Shown here: one piece after another, positions 33,198 through 42,319 of the stretch
Position numbering within the stretch: position 1 is the first letter of the stretch
Layout of the letters: each line of letters starts with the position of its first letter
Assembly: GCA_003506895.1 (NCBI GenBank)
Contig: DNXO01000051.1
Span: forward strand, 40,087 to 104,086
Direction: 5' to 3'
DNA length: 64,000 nt
Origin: Acetobacteraceae bacterium
GTDB taxonomy: Bacteria > Pseudomonadota > Alphaproteobacteria > Acetobacterales > Acetobacteraceae
Program-made: the position numbers and the translations under genes
The notes under the pieces: model-generated
Database searches by the model: none
Told to the model about the DNA's origin: nothing
Seen by the model: only the letters and a program-made list of their open reading frames with translations

Positions 33198-33971
33198 CTA
33201 GAACAGCGAGTAGCCGCCGTCGATCACGAACGTATCGCCGGTGTGGTACTGCGACGCCGAACTCATCAAATAGACGGCGATGCCGCCGAAATCGTCACCC
33301 TCGCCCCAGCGGCGCATCGGCACGCGCGGCAACACCTTGGTCTTGAAGCCGTCGGTGTTCACCGCGTTGGCGGTCATGTTGGTCGAAATCCAGCCCGGCA
33401 GGATCGAGTGGGCGCGGACGCCGTAGCGGGCGAACTCGACCGCCATGGCCTTCACCATGGAGATCATCCCGCCCTTGGTCGCGGCATAATGCTCGCTGCG
33501 CGGTGCGGCCTCGATCGCGGCCAGGGAGGCGGTGCCGACCATCACGCCGCCACCGCCGCGTTCCACCATGTGCCTTGCAGCGGTGCGGAAGGTGTAGAAC
33601 GCGCCGTCCAGGTTGACGCGCGTGACGCGGTGCCATTCCTCGCTGGTCATTTCCAGGAAGGACTTGCCGCCGCGACCCGAGACGCCGGCATTGGCGAAAC
33701 AGCCATCGACGCGGCCGAAGGTGGCCAGGGTCTTGGTGAACGCGGACTCGACCGCCGCTTCGTCGCCGACGTCGCATTCCAGCGCCTGAATCTTCCGGCC
33801 TGTCGTGGCCAGCGTCTCCACCGCCGCCGCGTTCTTCGCCGCGTTGGTGCCCCAGATGGCGATGTCCGCGCCCGCCTGGGCCATTGCCATGGCCATCCCC
33901 AGGCCGATGCCGCTGTTGCCGCCGGTAACCAGGGCCACCTTGCCCGTCAGATCGAATGGGCTGTACGCCAT
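33198..33971 (-). CDS. SDR family NAD(P)-dependent oxidoreductase
   Basis: The 257-residue classical short-chain dehydrogenase has the cofactor motif TGGNSGIG near residue 16, the NAG motif (CFANAG) and the catalytic Tyr-Lys in HYAATKGG. The start at 33971 follows a strong AAGGAG site; the open frame beyond it is antisense to the cupin gene. It lies 102 bp upstream of acpXL on the same strand, so it may feed or share transcription with the fatty-acid block, though most close relatives are sugar/gluconate-type dehydrogenases. Substrate unknown. Confidence 0.88.
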   Translation of the reverse strand: MAYSPFDLTGKVALVTGGNSGIGLGMAMAMAQAGADIAIWGTNAAKNAAAVETLATTGRKIQALECDVGDEAAVESAFTKTLATFGRVDGCFANAGVSGRGGKSFLEMTSEEWHRVTRVNLDGAFYTFRTAARHMVERGGGGVMVGTASLAAIEAAPRSEHYAATKGGMISMVKAMAVEFARYGVRAHSILPGWISTNMTANAVNTDGFKTKVLPRVPMRRWGEGDDFGGIAVYLMSSASQYHTGDTFVIDGGYSLF

Positions 33972-34070
33972 TTCGCCGTCTCCTTCCCGTGTTTGTGCCT
34001 CCTGTCTAACAGGCGAACATTGGCAGGTGAACCGATCACGCTTACGGTTCCGGGAAAAGGAGCCCGTGCC

Positions 34071-34841
34071 ATGATCCTGACCGCGGACAGCACCGTCGCC
34101 CATGCCACCGCCCGCCGCAAAACCCATAACGGCTGGCACACCACCTTCATCGGCAAGAACCGCAACACACTGAAGGAAGGCGAGGCCGCGCCGCCCGATC
34201 ATGGCCTGTATCCGATGGCGTTTCTGGTGGAGAAAGAGGCGGGCGCGGTCGTGCATCCGCACTTCCATCAGGCGGATCAGTATCAGGTGGTGGTGCGGGG
34301 CTCCGGCAGACTGGGCGTCCACGATATCGCCAGTGTCGCGGTGCATTATACCGATGCCTACTCCGCCTATGGCCCGATTGTTGCCGCCGAGGAGGGCGTG
34401 GCGTGGTTCACCCTGCGCAACGCCTGGGATCCCGGTGCCCGCTACATGCCCGAACATCGCCGCCAACTGCGCGAGGCGCGGGCGAAATTCCAGCACCGCG
34501 AGGCCACTTGCGGCCCGCTGCCGCCGCTGAGCGAGCGGGAACTCGCCGCGCTGACCTCTTCATCGGGTGGCGCGGTCATCGCCGAGACGCCGGATGGTCT
34601 TGGGACATGGCGCTACACCGTGCCGGCCAACGGGTCAGTCACTGGCCCCGAACCGTCCACGGGCGGCGGTCAGTTCTGGCTGGTGTCGGCCGGTTCCGCC
34701 GCCGTGACGGGCGGCGCATTGCTGCCGCCGCAATCGGTGGTGTTCCTGGCCTCTGAGGATGCGGCGGCGACCATGCTCGCGGGTCCCGGTGGCGCCGACC
34801 TGATCTGTATGCAGTTTCCAAAACGCGTTCGGGGCCAGTAG
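34071..34841 (+). CDS. Cupin-fold protein
   Basis: The 256-residue protein has a single recognisable cupin motif, HPHFHQADQYQVVVRGSGRLGVH, with the metal-binding His residues in place, and a second beta-rich half (residues 160-255) in which the motif is degenerate, suggesting a bicupin. An AAAAGGAG ribosome binding site precedes the ATG at 34071. The long open frame upstream is antisense to the acpXL and SDR genes and is discarded. No substrate can be assigned. It is divergent from the SDR gene. Confidence 0.75.
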   Translation: MILTADSTVAHATARRKTHNGWHTTFIGKNRNTLKEGEAAPPDHGLYPMAFLVEKEAGAVVHPHFHQADQYQVVVRGSGRLGVHDIASVAVHYTDAYSAYGPIVAAEEGVAWFTLRNAWDPGARYMPEHRRQLREARAKFQHREATCGPLPPLSERELAALTSSSGGAVIAETPDGLGTWRYTVPANGSVTGPEPSTGGGQFWLVSAGSAAVTGGALLPPQSVVFLASEDAAATMLAGPGGADLICMQFPKRVRGQ

Positions 34842-34897
34842 CCGCCACCTCCTGACTCTGCGATATGTTACGTTAGAGCTTTTGATCAGGAGTAATC

Positions 34898-35104
34898 ATG
34901 GCGTTCGTCAAGTGGCTGGCAGTGTTGCCCTTTCTGGGCATCCTGGTGGGGGTTCCACTGCTGAATCAGGTTCAGCCGCTGGTATTGGGAATGCCGCTGA
35001 TCCTGGCCTGGATCGTGATGTGGATCGTGCTGACGGCCGTGATCATGGGCATCATCTACCTCTGCGACCCAGCTAACCGCGACATGGCGGAGCCGCGCGC
35101 ATGA
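34898..35104 (+). CDS. DUF3311 small membrane protein (symporter accessory subunit)
   Basis: The 68-residue protein has two hydrophobic helices (about residues 7-27 and 33-56) and a short charged tail. It matches the DUF3311 type that is regularly encoded directly before a sodium:solute symporter. A strong AGGAG site precedes the ATG, and its stop overlaps the symporter start (ATGA), so the two are coupled. A helper role for the symporter is inferred from this consistent pairing. Confidence 0.88.
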   Translation: MAFVKWLAVLPFLGILVGVPLLNQVQPLVLGMPLILAWIVMWIVLTAVIMGIIYLCDPANRDMAEPRA

Positions 35105-36555
35105 GCGCCGCGCTGATCATCATCGTCGCGACGATCGCCATCGTCCTTTGCCTCGGGCTGTTGGCCCGCCGCGGCAAGGACATGAACCTTGAGCAATGGA
35201 GCGTCGGCGGCCGAGGCTTCGGCACCATCCTGGTGTTCGTGCTGATGGCGGGGGAGATCTATACAACCTTCACCTTCCTCGGCGGCAGCGGCTTCGCCTA
35301 CGGCCACGGCGCGCCGGTGTTTTACATTCTGTCCTACGGGTGTCTGGCCTATATCATCTCCTATTGGATGCTGCCGCCGATCTGGCGGTATGCGAAACAG
35401 CATCGGCTGATCGCCCAACCCGACTTCTTCGCGCACAAATACGACAGTCCGGCATTGGGGATTTTGGTCGCACTCGTCGGCATCGTCGCGCTGATCCCGT
35501 ACCTGGTGCTGCAATTGAAAGGCCTGGGCATCATCGTCGATGCCGCGGCGTATGGCGCGATTTCACCGACGCTGGCGATCTGGATCGGGGCGGCTGTTGT
35601 CACCGTCTATGTGATGGTGTCGGGCGTCCATGGTTCGGCGTGGACGGCGGTGCTGAAGGACACGTTGATCCTGGCGGTCGTGCTGTTCCTGGGTATCTAT
35701 CTGCCGATCCATTACTATGGCGGCTATGGCCCGATGTTCACGGCGATCGACGCCGCCAAACCGGGGTTCCTGACCTTGCCTGCCAGGGGTGAGAGCGTTG
35801 CCTGGTTTGACTCGACCGTGCTGCTGACCGCCCTGGGCTTCTACATGTGGCCGCACTCGTTTGGCTCCTTGTTCACCGCCAAGGAAGAGCGCGCGTTCCG
35901 CCGCAACGCGGTGATGATGCCGGTGTACCAGTTGATCCTGCTGTTCGTGTTCTTCGTCGGCTTCGCGGCGATCCTGAAAGTGCCCGGGCTGAAGGGGCCG
36001 GAGATCGACCTGTCGCTGCTGCGCCTGTCGGTTCAGACCTTCGATCCGTGGTTCGTTGGTGTCATCGGGGCCGCCGGTGTGCTGACCGCACTCGTGCCAG
36101 GCTCGATGATCATGATCGCAGCGGCCACCTTGCTCGCGAACAATATTTTCCGGGCGGTGCGGCCGCAGGCGAGTGACGCCACCGTGTCGCTGGTGGCGAA
36201 GTCGTTGGTGCCGGTGATCGCCCTGGTATCGGTCGTCTTCACCCTGCGCGGGGGCGCCACGATCGTTGCGTTGCTGCTGATGGGGTATGCTTTCGTCACG
36301 CAGCTTTTCCCCACGTTGATCGCCAGTCTGCTGCCGCGAAACCCGGTGACGCGGGAGGGAGCTTTCGCCGGCATCTGCGTCGGCGTGGCGACCGTTGCGG
36401 CGACCAGCCTGACGCACACCACGGTGGCGATGCTGCTGCCTTCCCTGCCGGCGGCTTTGCTGGACTTGAACATCGGTATCGTCGCGTTGGTGCTGAACGT
36501 CGTGACGATGGGGGCCGTCAGCGCCGTCACGCGCCGGCGCACCGCCTTCGCATAA
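35101..36555 (+). CDS. Sodium:solute symporter family protein (SSS, pantothenate permease-like)
   Basis: The 484-residue integral membrane protein has about 13 helices and SSS family segments: the N-terminal NLEQWSVGGRGFGTILVFVLMAGE region split over residues 28-50, the AYGHGAPVFYILSYG segment, and GSAWTAVLKDTLI. Substrates in this family include pantothenate, monocarboxylates and amino acids; none can be assigned. It is coupled to the DUF3311 gene and followed 4 bp later by the flavodoxin-like gene, so the three form one transcript. Confidence 0.9.
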   Translation: MSAALIIIVATIAIVLCLGLLARRGKDMNLEQWSVGGRGFGTILVFVLMAGEIYTTFTFLGGSGFAYGHGAPVFYILSYGCLAYIISYWMLPPIWRYAKQHRLIAQPDFFAHKYDSPALGILVALVGIVALIPYLVLQLKGLGIIVDAAAYGAISPTLAIWIGAAVVTVYVMVSGVHGSAWTAVLKDTLILAVVLFLGIYLPIHYYGGYGPMFTAIDAAKPGFLTLPARGESVAWFDSTVLLTALGFYMWPHSFGSLFTAKEERAFRRNAVMMPVYQLILLFVFFVGFAAILKVPGLKGPEIDLSLLRLSVQTFDPWFVGVIGAAGVLTALVPGSMIMIAAATLLANNIFRAVRPQASDATVSLVAKSLVPVIALVSVVFTLRGGATIVALLLMGYAFVTQLFPTLIASLLPRNPVTREGAFAGICVGVATVAATSLTHTTVAMLLPSLPAALLDLNIGIVALVLNVVTMGAVSAVTRRRTAFA

Positions 36556-36559
36556 GGCC

Positions 36560-37045
36560 ATGAAGACACTTCTGATCGTTTACCACTCGTTGACCGGTGG
36601 GACGCGTCAGATGGCGGAGAGCGCGGCGGCCTGCGACGAACCGGGAGTCACGGTTCGGTTGCTGCGGGCCGCCGACGCCCAACCGAGCGACGTGCTGGGC
36701 GCCGATGGCTATATTTTCGCGACGCCTGAAAATCTGGCGGCGATGGCCGGCCTGATGAAGGATTTCTTCGATCGCACCTACTACAAGGCGTTGGATCGTA
36801 TCAACGGGCGCCCCTACGCGACCCTGATCTGCGCCGGCAGCGACGGCCACAACGCCGCCCGCCAGATCGCTCGGATTTCCACCGGCTGGCGGCTGCGCGC
36901 GGTCGCCGACCCGCTGATCGTTTGCACGCGAGCGCAAACACCCGAAGCGATTGCCGCGCCCAAGATCGTGTCACCGGCCGATCTCAACCGATGCCGCGAC
37001 CTTGGCGCTGCGCTGGCCGGCGGACTGGCCGCCGGGATTTTCTGA
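36560..37045 (+). CDS. Flavodoxin/NAD(P)H reductase-like FMN-binding protein
   Basis: The 161-residue protein has the flavodoxin fold: an N-terminal strand followed by the phosphate-binding loop HSLTGGTRQMAES, the ADGYIFATPENLAAMAG segment that wraps the isoalloxazine ring, and the later ICAGSDGHNAARQI loop. It is probably a small FMN protein of the NAD(P)H-dependent reductase type. It starts 4 bp after the symporter stop. Its 3' end is 4 bp from the convergent LLM gene. Confidence 0.82.
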   Translation: MKTLLIVYHSLTGGTRQMAESAAACDEPGVTVRLLRAADAQPSDVLGADGYIFATPENLAAMAGLMKDFFDRTYYKALDRINGRPYATLICAGSDGHNAARQIARISTGWRLRAVADPLIVCTRAQTPEAIAAPKIVSPADLNRCRDLGAALAGGLAAGIF

Positions 37046-37049
37046 AGCG

Positions 37050-38156
37050 TTACTCCGCCGCCGCTCGGGATGAACCAAGCGCGGCGTTGATGCGAGGCAG
37101 AACCTGCTCCGCGGCCAGGATCATCGATCGGCGACCCAGTTCCGGGTCCGCCCAGTCCTTTCCCGCGTAAAGCAGCGTCCCGAAGTCACCGACTTCCTCG
37201 CGGAATGCCAGAACGTCGTCGGCGACCTTGTCAGGCGTGCCCCAGATGATCAGTTTCTCGCAGACGTAGTCTAGTGTGACCTCATCGTCCGGCTGTTCGG
37301 CGTGGGTCTTGAACAGCATCAGGCGGCCGTTCTTCTTCAGTTTCGTATACAGCGAGTTGTAATACTGCCGGTACGGGCTGTTCGGTTCGGTCGCATACCG
37401 CCGGGCGGTGGCGAGGTCGTCGGCGACGCACAGGCTTTTGGCGACACGCCAGTTCGCCGGATCGGCGACGCGGCCGCCGATCGCGCAGCCTTCCTGGTAT
37501 TTCGGCCAATGCGTCTTGACCCATTTCGGCAGCAGGAAGTTGGCCGAGATCGCGTCCCACCCGCGCGCGGCGGCCTGCGCCACGCCGGCGGAGTGCGGCG
37601 ACACTGCGGTCACGACGATCGGGGGATGCGGGCGCTGTAGCGGCTTGCCGATGAAGCCCTGACCGATCTCCGCCATCAGGGTCTTCTCGGTGGAAATTTT
37701 CCAGTATTTGCCTTCAAGGTTGTAGGGCGGCTCGCCAGCCCAGATCGCAAGGACCATGTTGATGCCCTCCAGGAACATCGCAGCGCGATCCTGGCCCAGA
37801 TTGCCGAACACCTCGGCGTCGGACAGCAGGCCGCCGGGGCTGATGCCGAAGATGAAGCGCCCGTCCAGCAGATGGTCCAACATGGCGAGTTGGCCGGCGA
37901 CAGCGGCGGGATGCGCGTTCGGCATGTTCACCGTGCCGGTGCCCAGCCGGATGTTCTTGGTCGCACTCGCCAGGGTCGCGATGAACATGGCGCAGGAGGT
38001 GATGTTCTCCGCCGCGTCGGTCACGTGCTCGCCGCACAGGCCTTCGACGTAGCCCAGCTCATCGGCCAGGATGAACGCCTCCCGGTCTTCACGCAGGCTC
38101 TGACGCCAGTCCTTGCCAAGGGGATGGATGGGCATGGTGAAGAAGCCGAGTTTCAT
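37050..38156 (-). CDS. LLM class flavin-dependent oxidoreductase
   Basis: The 368-residue luciferase-like monooxygenase has typical segments: EHVTDAAENITSCAMF in the first beta-alpha unit, LGTGTVNMPNAHPAAVAGQLAMLDHLLDGRF (split across residues 72-101), and the C-terminal DKVADDVLAFREEVGDFGTLLYAG. These FMN/F420 enzymes oxidise diverse substrates; no specific substrate can be assigned, and it is clearly distinct from the RutA of this window. It lies on the same strand as, and downstream of, the LysR gene (88 bp gap). Confidence 0.9.
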   Translation of the reverse strand: MKLGFFTMPIHPLGKDWRQSLREDREAFILADELGYVEGLCGEHVTDAAENITSCAMFIATLASATKNIRLGTGTVNMPNAHPAAVAGQLAMLDHLLDGRFIFGISPGGLLSDAEVFGNLGQDRAAMFLEGINMVLAIWAGEPPYNLEGKYWKISTEKTLMAEIGQGFIGKPLQRPHPPIVVTAVSPHSAGVAQAAARGWDAISANFLLPKWVKTHWPKYQEGCAIGGRVADPANWRVAKSLCVADDLATARRYATEPNSPYRQYYNSLYTKLKKNGRLMLFKTHAEQPDDEVTLDYVCEKLIIWGTPDKVADDVLAFREEVGDFGTLLYAGKDWADPELGRRSMILAAEQVLPRINAALGSSRAAAE

Positions 38157-38244
38157 GGATGCTCCCTGGCGATATGACCGGACCTGGGATGACGATAAGA
38201 GGCAAACCCTATTGCCCTGAAATCATAAGTTCAGCCGCTGTCCA

Positions 38245-39168
38245 TCAGGTTTCCTGATGCGCCTGTTCCCAAACGGCTGAGATGCGCCGCGCCTCTTGCT
38301 CCAGCATCTCCAGGAAAATCGCGGCGGCCGGGGCCAGCGTGCGTCGGGCGGGCTCGATCAGCACCAGATCCAGGGTCAATGGCGGGTCAACGATCGGGTT
38401 GACGTTGAAGCCCCGCGTGGCGCCACCGTCCATCATCAGCGACGGCAAGATGGTGACCCAGTCGCCGCGGGCGACGAAGTCCAGCGTGCCGAACATCGTA
38501 TCCAACTCGATCACGCGCGCGATCTCGGCACCGACCGTGGCGCAGTAGGTTTCAAGGCTTCCCCGCCGCGTGTTGACCACGCTGGGCAGCACCAGCTTCA
38601 GCGGCCCTTGATCCGCGAGGCGCACCGGGCTGGGGACATGCGATGCACTTGCCGCGGTAACAAACAGTTCCGGTGTCCGCAGCAGCAGCCGGGTTTTCAG
38701 GCCGGCGGAGTCCGAGAACGCCGGCACGATCGCGAAATCGACCTCTCCCGCTCGGACCATCTGCGTGAGCGCCGCGCTGTAGCCCTCGGTGACGTGGACG
38801 TTGACGTTGGGATGTGCCTCGACGAACCGCGCGAGGGCAGGGGCCAGGGTGCAGCGGGTCATGGTGGGCATCAGGCCGACGACGATCTGTCCGTCCTGCC
38901 CGTTGGCATAGGCCTGGACGGTGCGGCTGGCGGCGTCGTGGGCGCGCAGCACGTCGATGGCGCGCCGGTAATAGGCGTCGCCCGCCGGCGTTGGCGCGAT
39001 GCGGCCCTTGTCGCGGATGAACAGCGGGACGCCGAACGCGGTTTCCAGATTTCGCACGTGCTGGGAGACGCCGGACTGGGTCGCGTTCTCCCGCTGGGCG
39101 GCGAGGGTGAACGACCGCTCTTCATAGACAGAGACGAACAGCCTGATGTCACGCAATGTGCCGAGCAC
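38245..39168 (-). CDS. LysR family transcriptional regulator
   Basis: The 307-residue protein has an N-terminal winged helix-turn-helix (residues about 1-60; RSFTLAAQRENATQSGVSQHVRNLE) and a periplasmic-binding-like effector domain. It is divergent from the enoyl-CoA hydratase gene with a 125-bp shared control region and upstream of the LLM gene, so either may be its target. The effector is unknown. Confidence 0.92.
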   Translation of the reverse strand: MLGTLRDIRLFVSVYEERSFTLAAQRENATQSGVSQHVRNLETAFGVPLFIRDKGRIAPTPAGDAYYRRAIDVLRAHDAASRTVQAYANGQDGQIVVGLMPTMTRCTLAPALARFVEAHPNVNVHVTEGYSAALTQMVRAGEVDFAIVPAFSDSAGLKTRLLLRTPELFVTAASASHVPSPVRLADQGPLKLVLPSVVNTRRGSLETYCATVGAEIARVIELDTMFGTLDFVARGDWVTILPSLMMDGGATRGFNVNPIVDPPLTLDLVLIEPARRTLAPAAAIFLEMLEQEARRISAVWEQAHQET

Positions 39169-39293
39169 GGGTTGGGTATCCGATTTCCTGATGCGGTTGG
39201 GCAGTTCATATCAGATTGGCCCAACTTGCCAGCAGCACTTGCCAGCCGCCCGGTCCGTGCGTCTGATCTCCCTGGGATGAAACGGAGGGAACA

Positions 39294-40148
39294 ATGGACT
39301 TCGAACAGATCACCTATGAGGTGAAGGGCACCACGGCGATCGTCACGCTGAACCGGCCGGAGCGGCGCAACGCGTTGAGTGGAAAGTTGCTTCGGGAACT
39401 CAATGCGGCATTGAAAGAGGCGGACGAATACAATCCGGTGCATTGCGTGGTGCTGCGCGGGGCCGGGCCGCATTTCTGCGCGGGCGCGGATTTGAACGAG
39501 TTCTCGTCCGGCCGCGGGCCGGAGTATCGCGGCCGAACGGAAATCGATGACGATGTGTGGCGGCTGGAGCAGGGGCAAAAGCTGAGGATCGAGCTTTTCG
39601 ACATGCACAAGCCGGTGATCGCCCAGGTTCACGGGACGTGTATCGGAATCGGAACGGAACTGGCGTGGTTCTGCGACATGGTGATCGTCGCAGACGATGC
39701 CAGGATCGGTTTCCCGCCGGTGCGCGATCTGGGGACTCCGCCGGGCAGCATGTGGCTGTATCATTGCGGGCCACAATGGGCAAAACGGCTGTTGCTGACT
39801 GGAGATTCTCTGACGGGAAAGGACGCGGTGGAGATCGGTCTGGCGCTGAAATCCTATCCGGCGGCGGAACTGGAAACCGAGGTCATGCGGCTGGCCGATC
39901 GCATGGGGCTGGTGGACCCGCATCTGCTCTCGGCCAACAAGCGGATGGTGAATTTGGGGTTGGAGTTGATGGGCGCGCGCACGCTGCAACGCATCGGGTC
40001 GGAGATCGATGCGCGTGGGCACCTGGCCCCCAAGGCGATGGCGTTCAAGGCGACGATGCGGGAGCACGGGGTGAAGCACGCATTCCAGCAGCGGGACGCA
40101 GCGTTCGGCAGCGGGTATGCGGCGGTGAAGGGGCGGGATCCGGACTGA
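39294..40148 (+). CDS. Enoyl-CoA hydratase/isomerase family protein
   Basis: The 284-residue crotonase-fold protein has the oxyanion-hole segments ERRNALSGKL with FCAGADLNEF, and HGTCIGIGTELAWFCDMVIVADDARIGFPPVRDLG split around residues 110-145. The second catalytic acidic position around the PPVRDLG turn deviates from classical enoyl-CoA hydratase, so isomerase or hydrolase activity is possible. A GGAGG-like site (ACGGAGGG) precedes the ATG. It is divergent from the LysR gene, which probably controls it. Confidence 0.88.
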   Translation: MDFEQITYEVKGTTAIVTLNRPERRNALSGKLLRELNAALKEADEYNPVHCVVLRGAGPHFCAGADLNEFSSGRGPEYRGRTEIDDDVWRLEQGQKLRIELFDMHKPVIAQVHGTCIGIGTELAWFCDMVIVADDARIGFPPVRDLGTPPGSMWLYHCGPQWAKRLLLTGDSLTGKDAVEIGLALKSYPAAELETEVMRLADRMGLVDPHLLSANKRMVNLGLELMGARTLQRIGSEIDARGHLAPKAMAFKATMREHGVKHAFQQRDAAFGSGYAAVKGRDPD

Positions 40149-40202
40149 GGGCGTTGGCCGTTGTAGCCGGGGTGTGCGACGGGATGCCGCGATCACCTCC
40201 CC

Positions 40203-40235
40203 CGTCATGGCGGCCGCAGGGCCGCCATCCACGCC
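40203..40235 (+). repeat. 33-bp REP-like palindromic element, copy 3
   Basis: Copy of the element described at 10150. The stem TGGCGGCC / GGCCGCCA is perfect around loop GCAG, with two bases of each arm changed together compared with the other copies. It lies between the enoyl-CoA hydratase gene and the toxin-antitoxin patch. Confidence 0.8.
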
Positions 40236-40322
40236 TTTCCCTCAATCAGAATTTTCGCCGTTCATTCCAGTTGTCGAGGTCGGGAAATACTCAAGAATGG
40301 CGCCAATGGTGAAGGCTGCCCG

Positions 40323-40550
40323 ATGGCAACGCTGAACATCAATTTGCCCGACGACCTGTATAAGAAGCGGAAGGCCCGCGCCAAACGCGAGCGCCGGTCG
40401 GTGGCGCAGGAGGTTATTGGTCTGCGGGCCACCGCGCTCGACCCGCCGGGGGCTTTATCCATCATGGGCCTGCAAGGTCTTGGCGCTGCACTCTGGCGGG
40501 ATGCGGATGCCGCGGCCCATGTCGAGACCGAACGCGCGTCCTGGGATTGA
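40323..40550 (+). CDS. Orphan ribbon-helix-helix/VapB-type antitoxin
   Basis: The 75-residue protein has an N-terminal ribbon-helix-helix half (MATLNINLPDDLYKKRKARAKRERRSVAQ, split here for length) and an acidic-hydrophobic C-terminal tail ending ETERASWD. This is the typical layout of antitoxins encoded before VapC/PIN toxins. No PIN-domain frame follows on this strand; the next gene is convergent. It therefore appears to have lost its toxin. Confidence 0.7.
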   Translation: MATLNINLPDDLYKKRKARAKRERRSVAQEVIGLRATALDPPGALSIMGLQGLGAALWRDADAAAHVETERASWD

Positions 40551-40561
40551 CGGACGACCTT

Positions 40562-40998
40562 TCAGCCCTCTGACACCGCGTTCCACGGGTCAATCACTGG
40601 AACGCCGGCAGCGATGAATGGCGTGGTATCCCGCGTTGCGACCGCAAAGCCATGGGCTGCGGCAATGGCCGCGATCTGGCCGTCCGCGACGGCAATCGCA
40701 TATCCAGCGGCGCGGGCGCGCGCGACCAAAACCGCAAAGAACCGGGCGGCCTGGGCGTCGAAGGCAAGAATTCGCCGTTCGCCAAACGCGTTTAAGACAT
40801 CGCCTATCCGCGCCTCTAGTTTTGACCGGCGAAGCCCAAGCGGCAGCAATTCGATGCCGAGCAGTAGTTCGGCGAGGTTTACTGTCGTCAGGTAAAGCGT
40901 TGTAATATCTTGCCGATCCAGCCAAGCGCGCAACCGCGGGATCGCCGTCCGTCCGCCCGCATCGGCTCGGACAGGACGTTTGTCTCAAGAATAATCAC
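40562..40998 (-). pseudogene. PIN-domain (VapC/FitB-type) toxin, frameshifted near the 5' end
   Basis: The minus-strand sequence begins with GTG ATT ATT at 40998, giving the PIN start IILETNVLSEPMRAD with the first catalytic Asp/Glu region. About 15-20 codons in, the frame is lost: the rest of the PIN domain (RAWLDRQDITTLYLTTVNLAELLLG, split, then FAVATRDTTPFIAAGV with the later acidic residues) continues in another frame to the stop at 40562. One net base change near 40935-40955 is needed to join them. The GTG overlaps the stop of the upstream antitoxin gene (GTGA), the usual VapBC layout. Sequencing error is an alternative. Confidence 0.75.
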
Positions 40999-41234
40999 TC
41001 AAAAATTGCCGGTTCGGCTGGTGCCTTATCCCGAGTGACCGCGAGATCAACGCCTCCAAAGTCTCGGCCGATGGCGGTGAGCATCGAGCCAAGGCCAATC
41101 TCTCGCCTGGGGTTTACGGCCTCATCCAAAATTGCCCTGACCTCGGCTTCCATACTGCGGTTGTTGCGCGCAGCCCGTATTCGCAAAGCCTTGTGGGTTT
41201 TGTCGGAGAGTTGGCGAACATTGAACGAACCCAT
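40995..41234 (-). CDS. FitA/VapB-type ribbon-helix-helix antitoxin
   Basis: The 79-residue protein begins with FNVRQLSDKTHKALRIRAARNNRSMEAEVRAIL (residues 4-36), the Arc-like DNA-binding and dimerisation region of FitA antitoxins. A C-terminal toxin-binding tail ends in PAIFE. Its stop overlaps the GTG of the PIN toxin gene. With the toxin frameshifted, the antitoxin may remain only as an autoregulator or relic. Confidence 0.82.
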   Translation of the reverse strand: MGSFNVRQLSDKTHKALRIRAARNNRSMEAEVRAILDEAVNPRREIGLGSMLTAIGRDFGGVDLAVTRDKAPAEPAIFE

Positions 41235-41275
41235 TACGATACCAAATTCCCAGTTTTGGCACCATTGATACCATA

Positions 41276-41827
41276 TTGTCAGATACGAAGCTGATCACGT
41301 CTTTCTACGTTGGGAACCGCGACGGTGCCGCCGCGATGGAGTTCATTGGCGATCTGGCGCTACGGCTCGCCAACCGGGTGCAACTGACCAGCGACGGCCA
41401 TAAGCCCTACCTGGAAGCCGTGGAACAGTCCTTCGGACAGGAAATCGACTACGCCATGCTGGTGAAGCACTGCGGCAACGAAGCTATCCCGGCAGGCCGC
41501 TACAGCCCGGCGGTATGCACGGGCGCTAAGAAGACCCGCATCGAAGGCAACCCCGACGAACGCCACATCAACACGTCATACGTTGAGCGTGCCAACCTCA
41601 CGACCCGCATGGGCAACCGCCGCTTCACTCGCCTGACGAACGGGTTCAGCAAGAAGGCCGAGAACCACGCGCACTCAGTTGCCATCCACTTGATGCACTA
41701 CAACTTCGTCCGCATTCACCAGACGCTACGTTACACCCCGGCTATGGCCGCTGGCCTGTCTACGAAGCTCTCGGAACTGGCGGATATGGTGAAGGTGCTG
41801 GAAGAGTGGGAAGCCGCGCAAACTTAG
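41276..41827 (+). pseudogene. IS1-family transposase remnant (N-terminal third missing)
   Basis: The 183-residue frame matches the C-terminal two thirds of IS1-family DDE transposases: DTKLITSFYVGNRDG, LANRVQLTSDGHKPYLEAVE, and the YVERANLTTRMGNRRFTRLTNGFSKK region carrying the final catalytic residue (split for length). The zinc-finger/HTH N-terminal part is absent, the frame starts at a poor TTG, and I see no flanking terminal inverted repeats. It is an element fragment embedded between toxin-antitoxin genes and probably inactive. Confidence 0.8.
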
Positions 41828-42315
41828 GCGGATCGGCGTTTCCGCTTTAGGCGGTCTGCCCTATCCACCTCAGTGATGTAAACTTGATGGTCAGGGTCCC
41901 ACCAAAGAACCCGCATTAGATTTCCATCCGCAACACACCAAATCCGCTTTGGTCCGGAAAGATGGAACGACATCAGATTGTCGTAATCATCAAGTTCAAG
42001 TTCGACGAGGCGATCTCGCGCCGGCTTTCAAGAATTGAAGTTTGCATCGGGTGGCATCCAGCCGCATGAAGCTTGATCCCAAGTCTTGGTTTCAAAATCG
42101 ACCAACTTCCCCATTATAAATGTTAAATCGTCTTGGGTTATTTCAGCCCACCCAAAAGGACCGCTCATATCACGATGGCTGAACCTCCATGCCATCGGCA
42201 TACGCCCATCAGGCGCGGGCATCGCGCTTAAAGTCGGCTCTTTCCAAACCTTTTTGGGTTTGGCTTTTTCCTTGAGGGCGCTGGAGGGAACGCTTTTCTT
42301 CTTATTTTTAGCCAC
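41824..42315 (-). pseudogene. Toxin-like protein partner of the Panacea antitoxin, with in-frame stop
   Basis: Reading the minus strand from ATG 42315, a frame encodes a basic start (MAKNKKKSVPSS), then AWRFSHRDMSGPFGWAEI and FIMGKLVDFETKTW, and meets TGA at 42028-42030. The same frame then continues KPARDRLVELELDDYDNLMSF, GPKRIWCVADGNLMRVLWWDP and stops at 41824. The two parts together match one family of roughly 160-residue proteins of alphaproteobacteria that I associate with phage or toxin-antitoxin loci. A single nonsense codon therefore splits the gene. It follows the Panacea gene by 4 bp. A SocB-like toxin role is inference from this pairing. Confidence 0.6.
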
Positions 42316-42319
42316 AACA

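Noticed and set aside
32541..34070. 510-codon extension upstream of the cupin-like gene
   Set aside because: Antisense to fabZ, acpXL and the SDR gene; the strong ribosome binding site and cupin homology begin at 34071.
41235..41275. Terminal inverted repeat of an intact IS1 element
   Set aside because: I found no matching inverted end on the far side of the transposase remnant and no target duplication.
42028..42030. Selenocysteine reading of the in-frame TGA
   Set aside because: No selenocysteine insertion hairpin follows, no redox motif surrounds the codon, and relatives are not selenoproteins as far as I know; a nonsense mutation is simpler.
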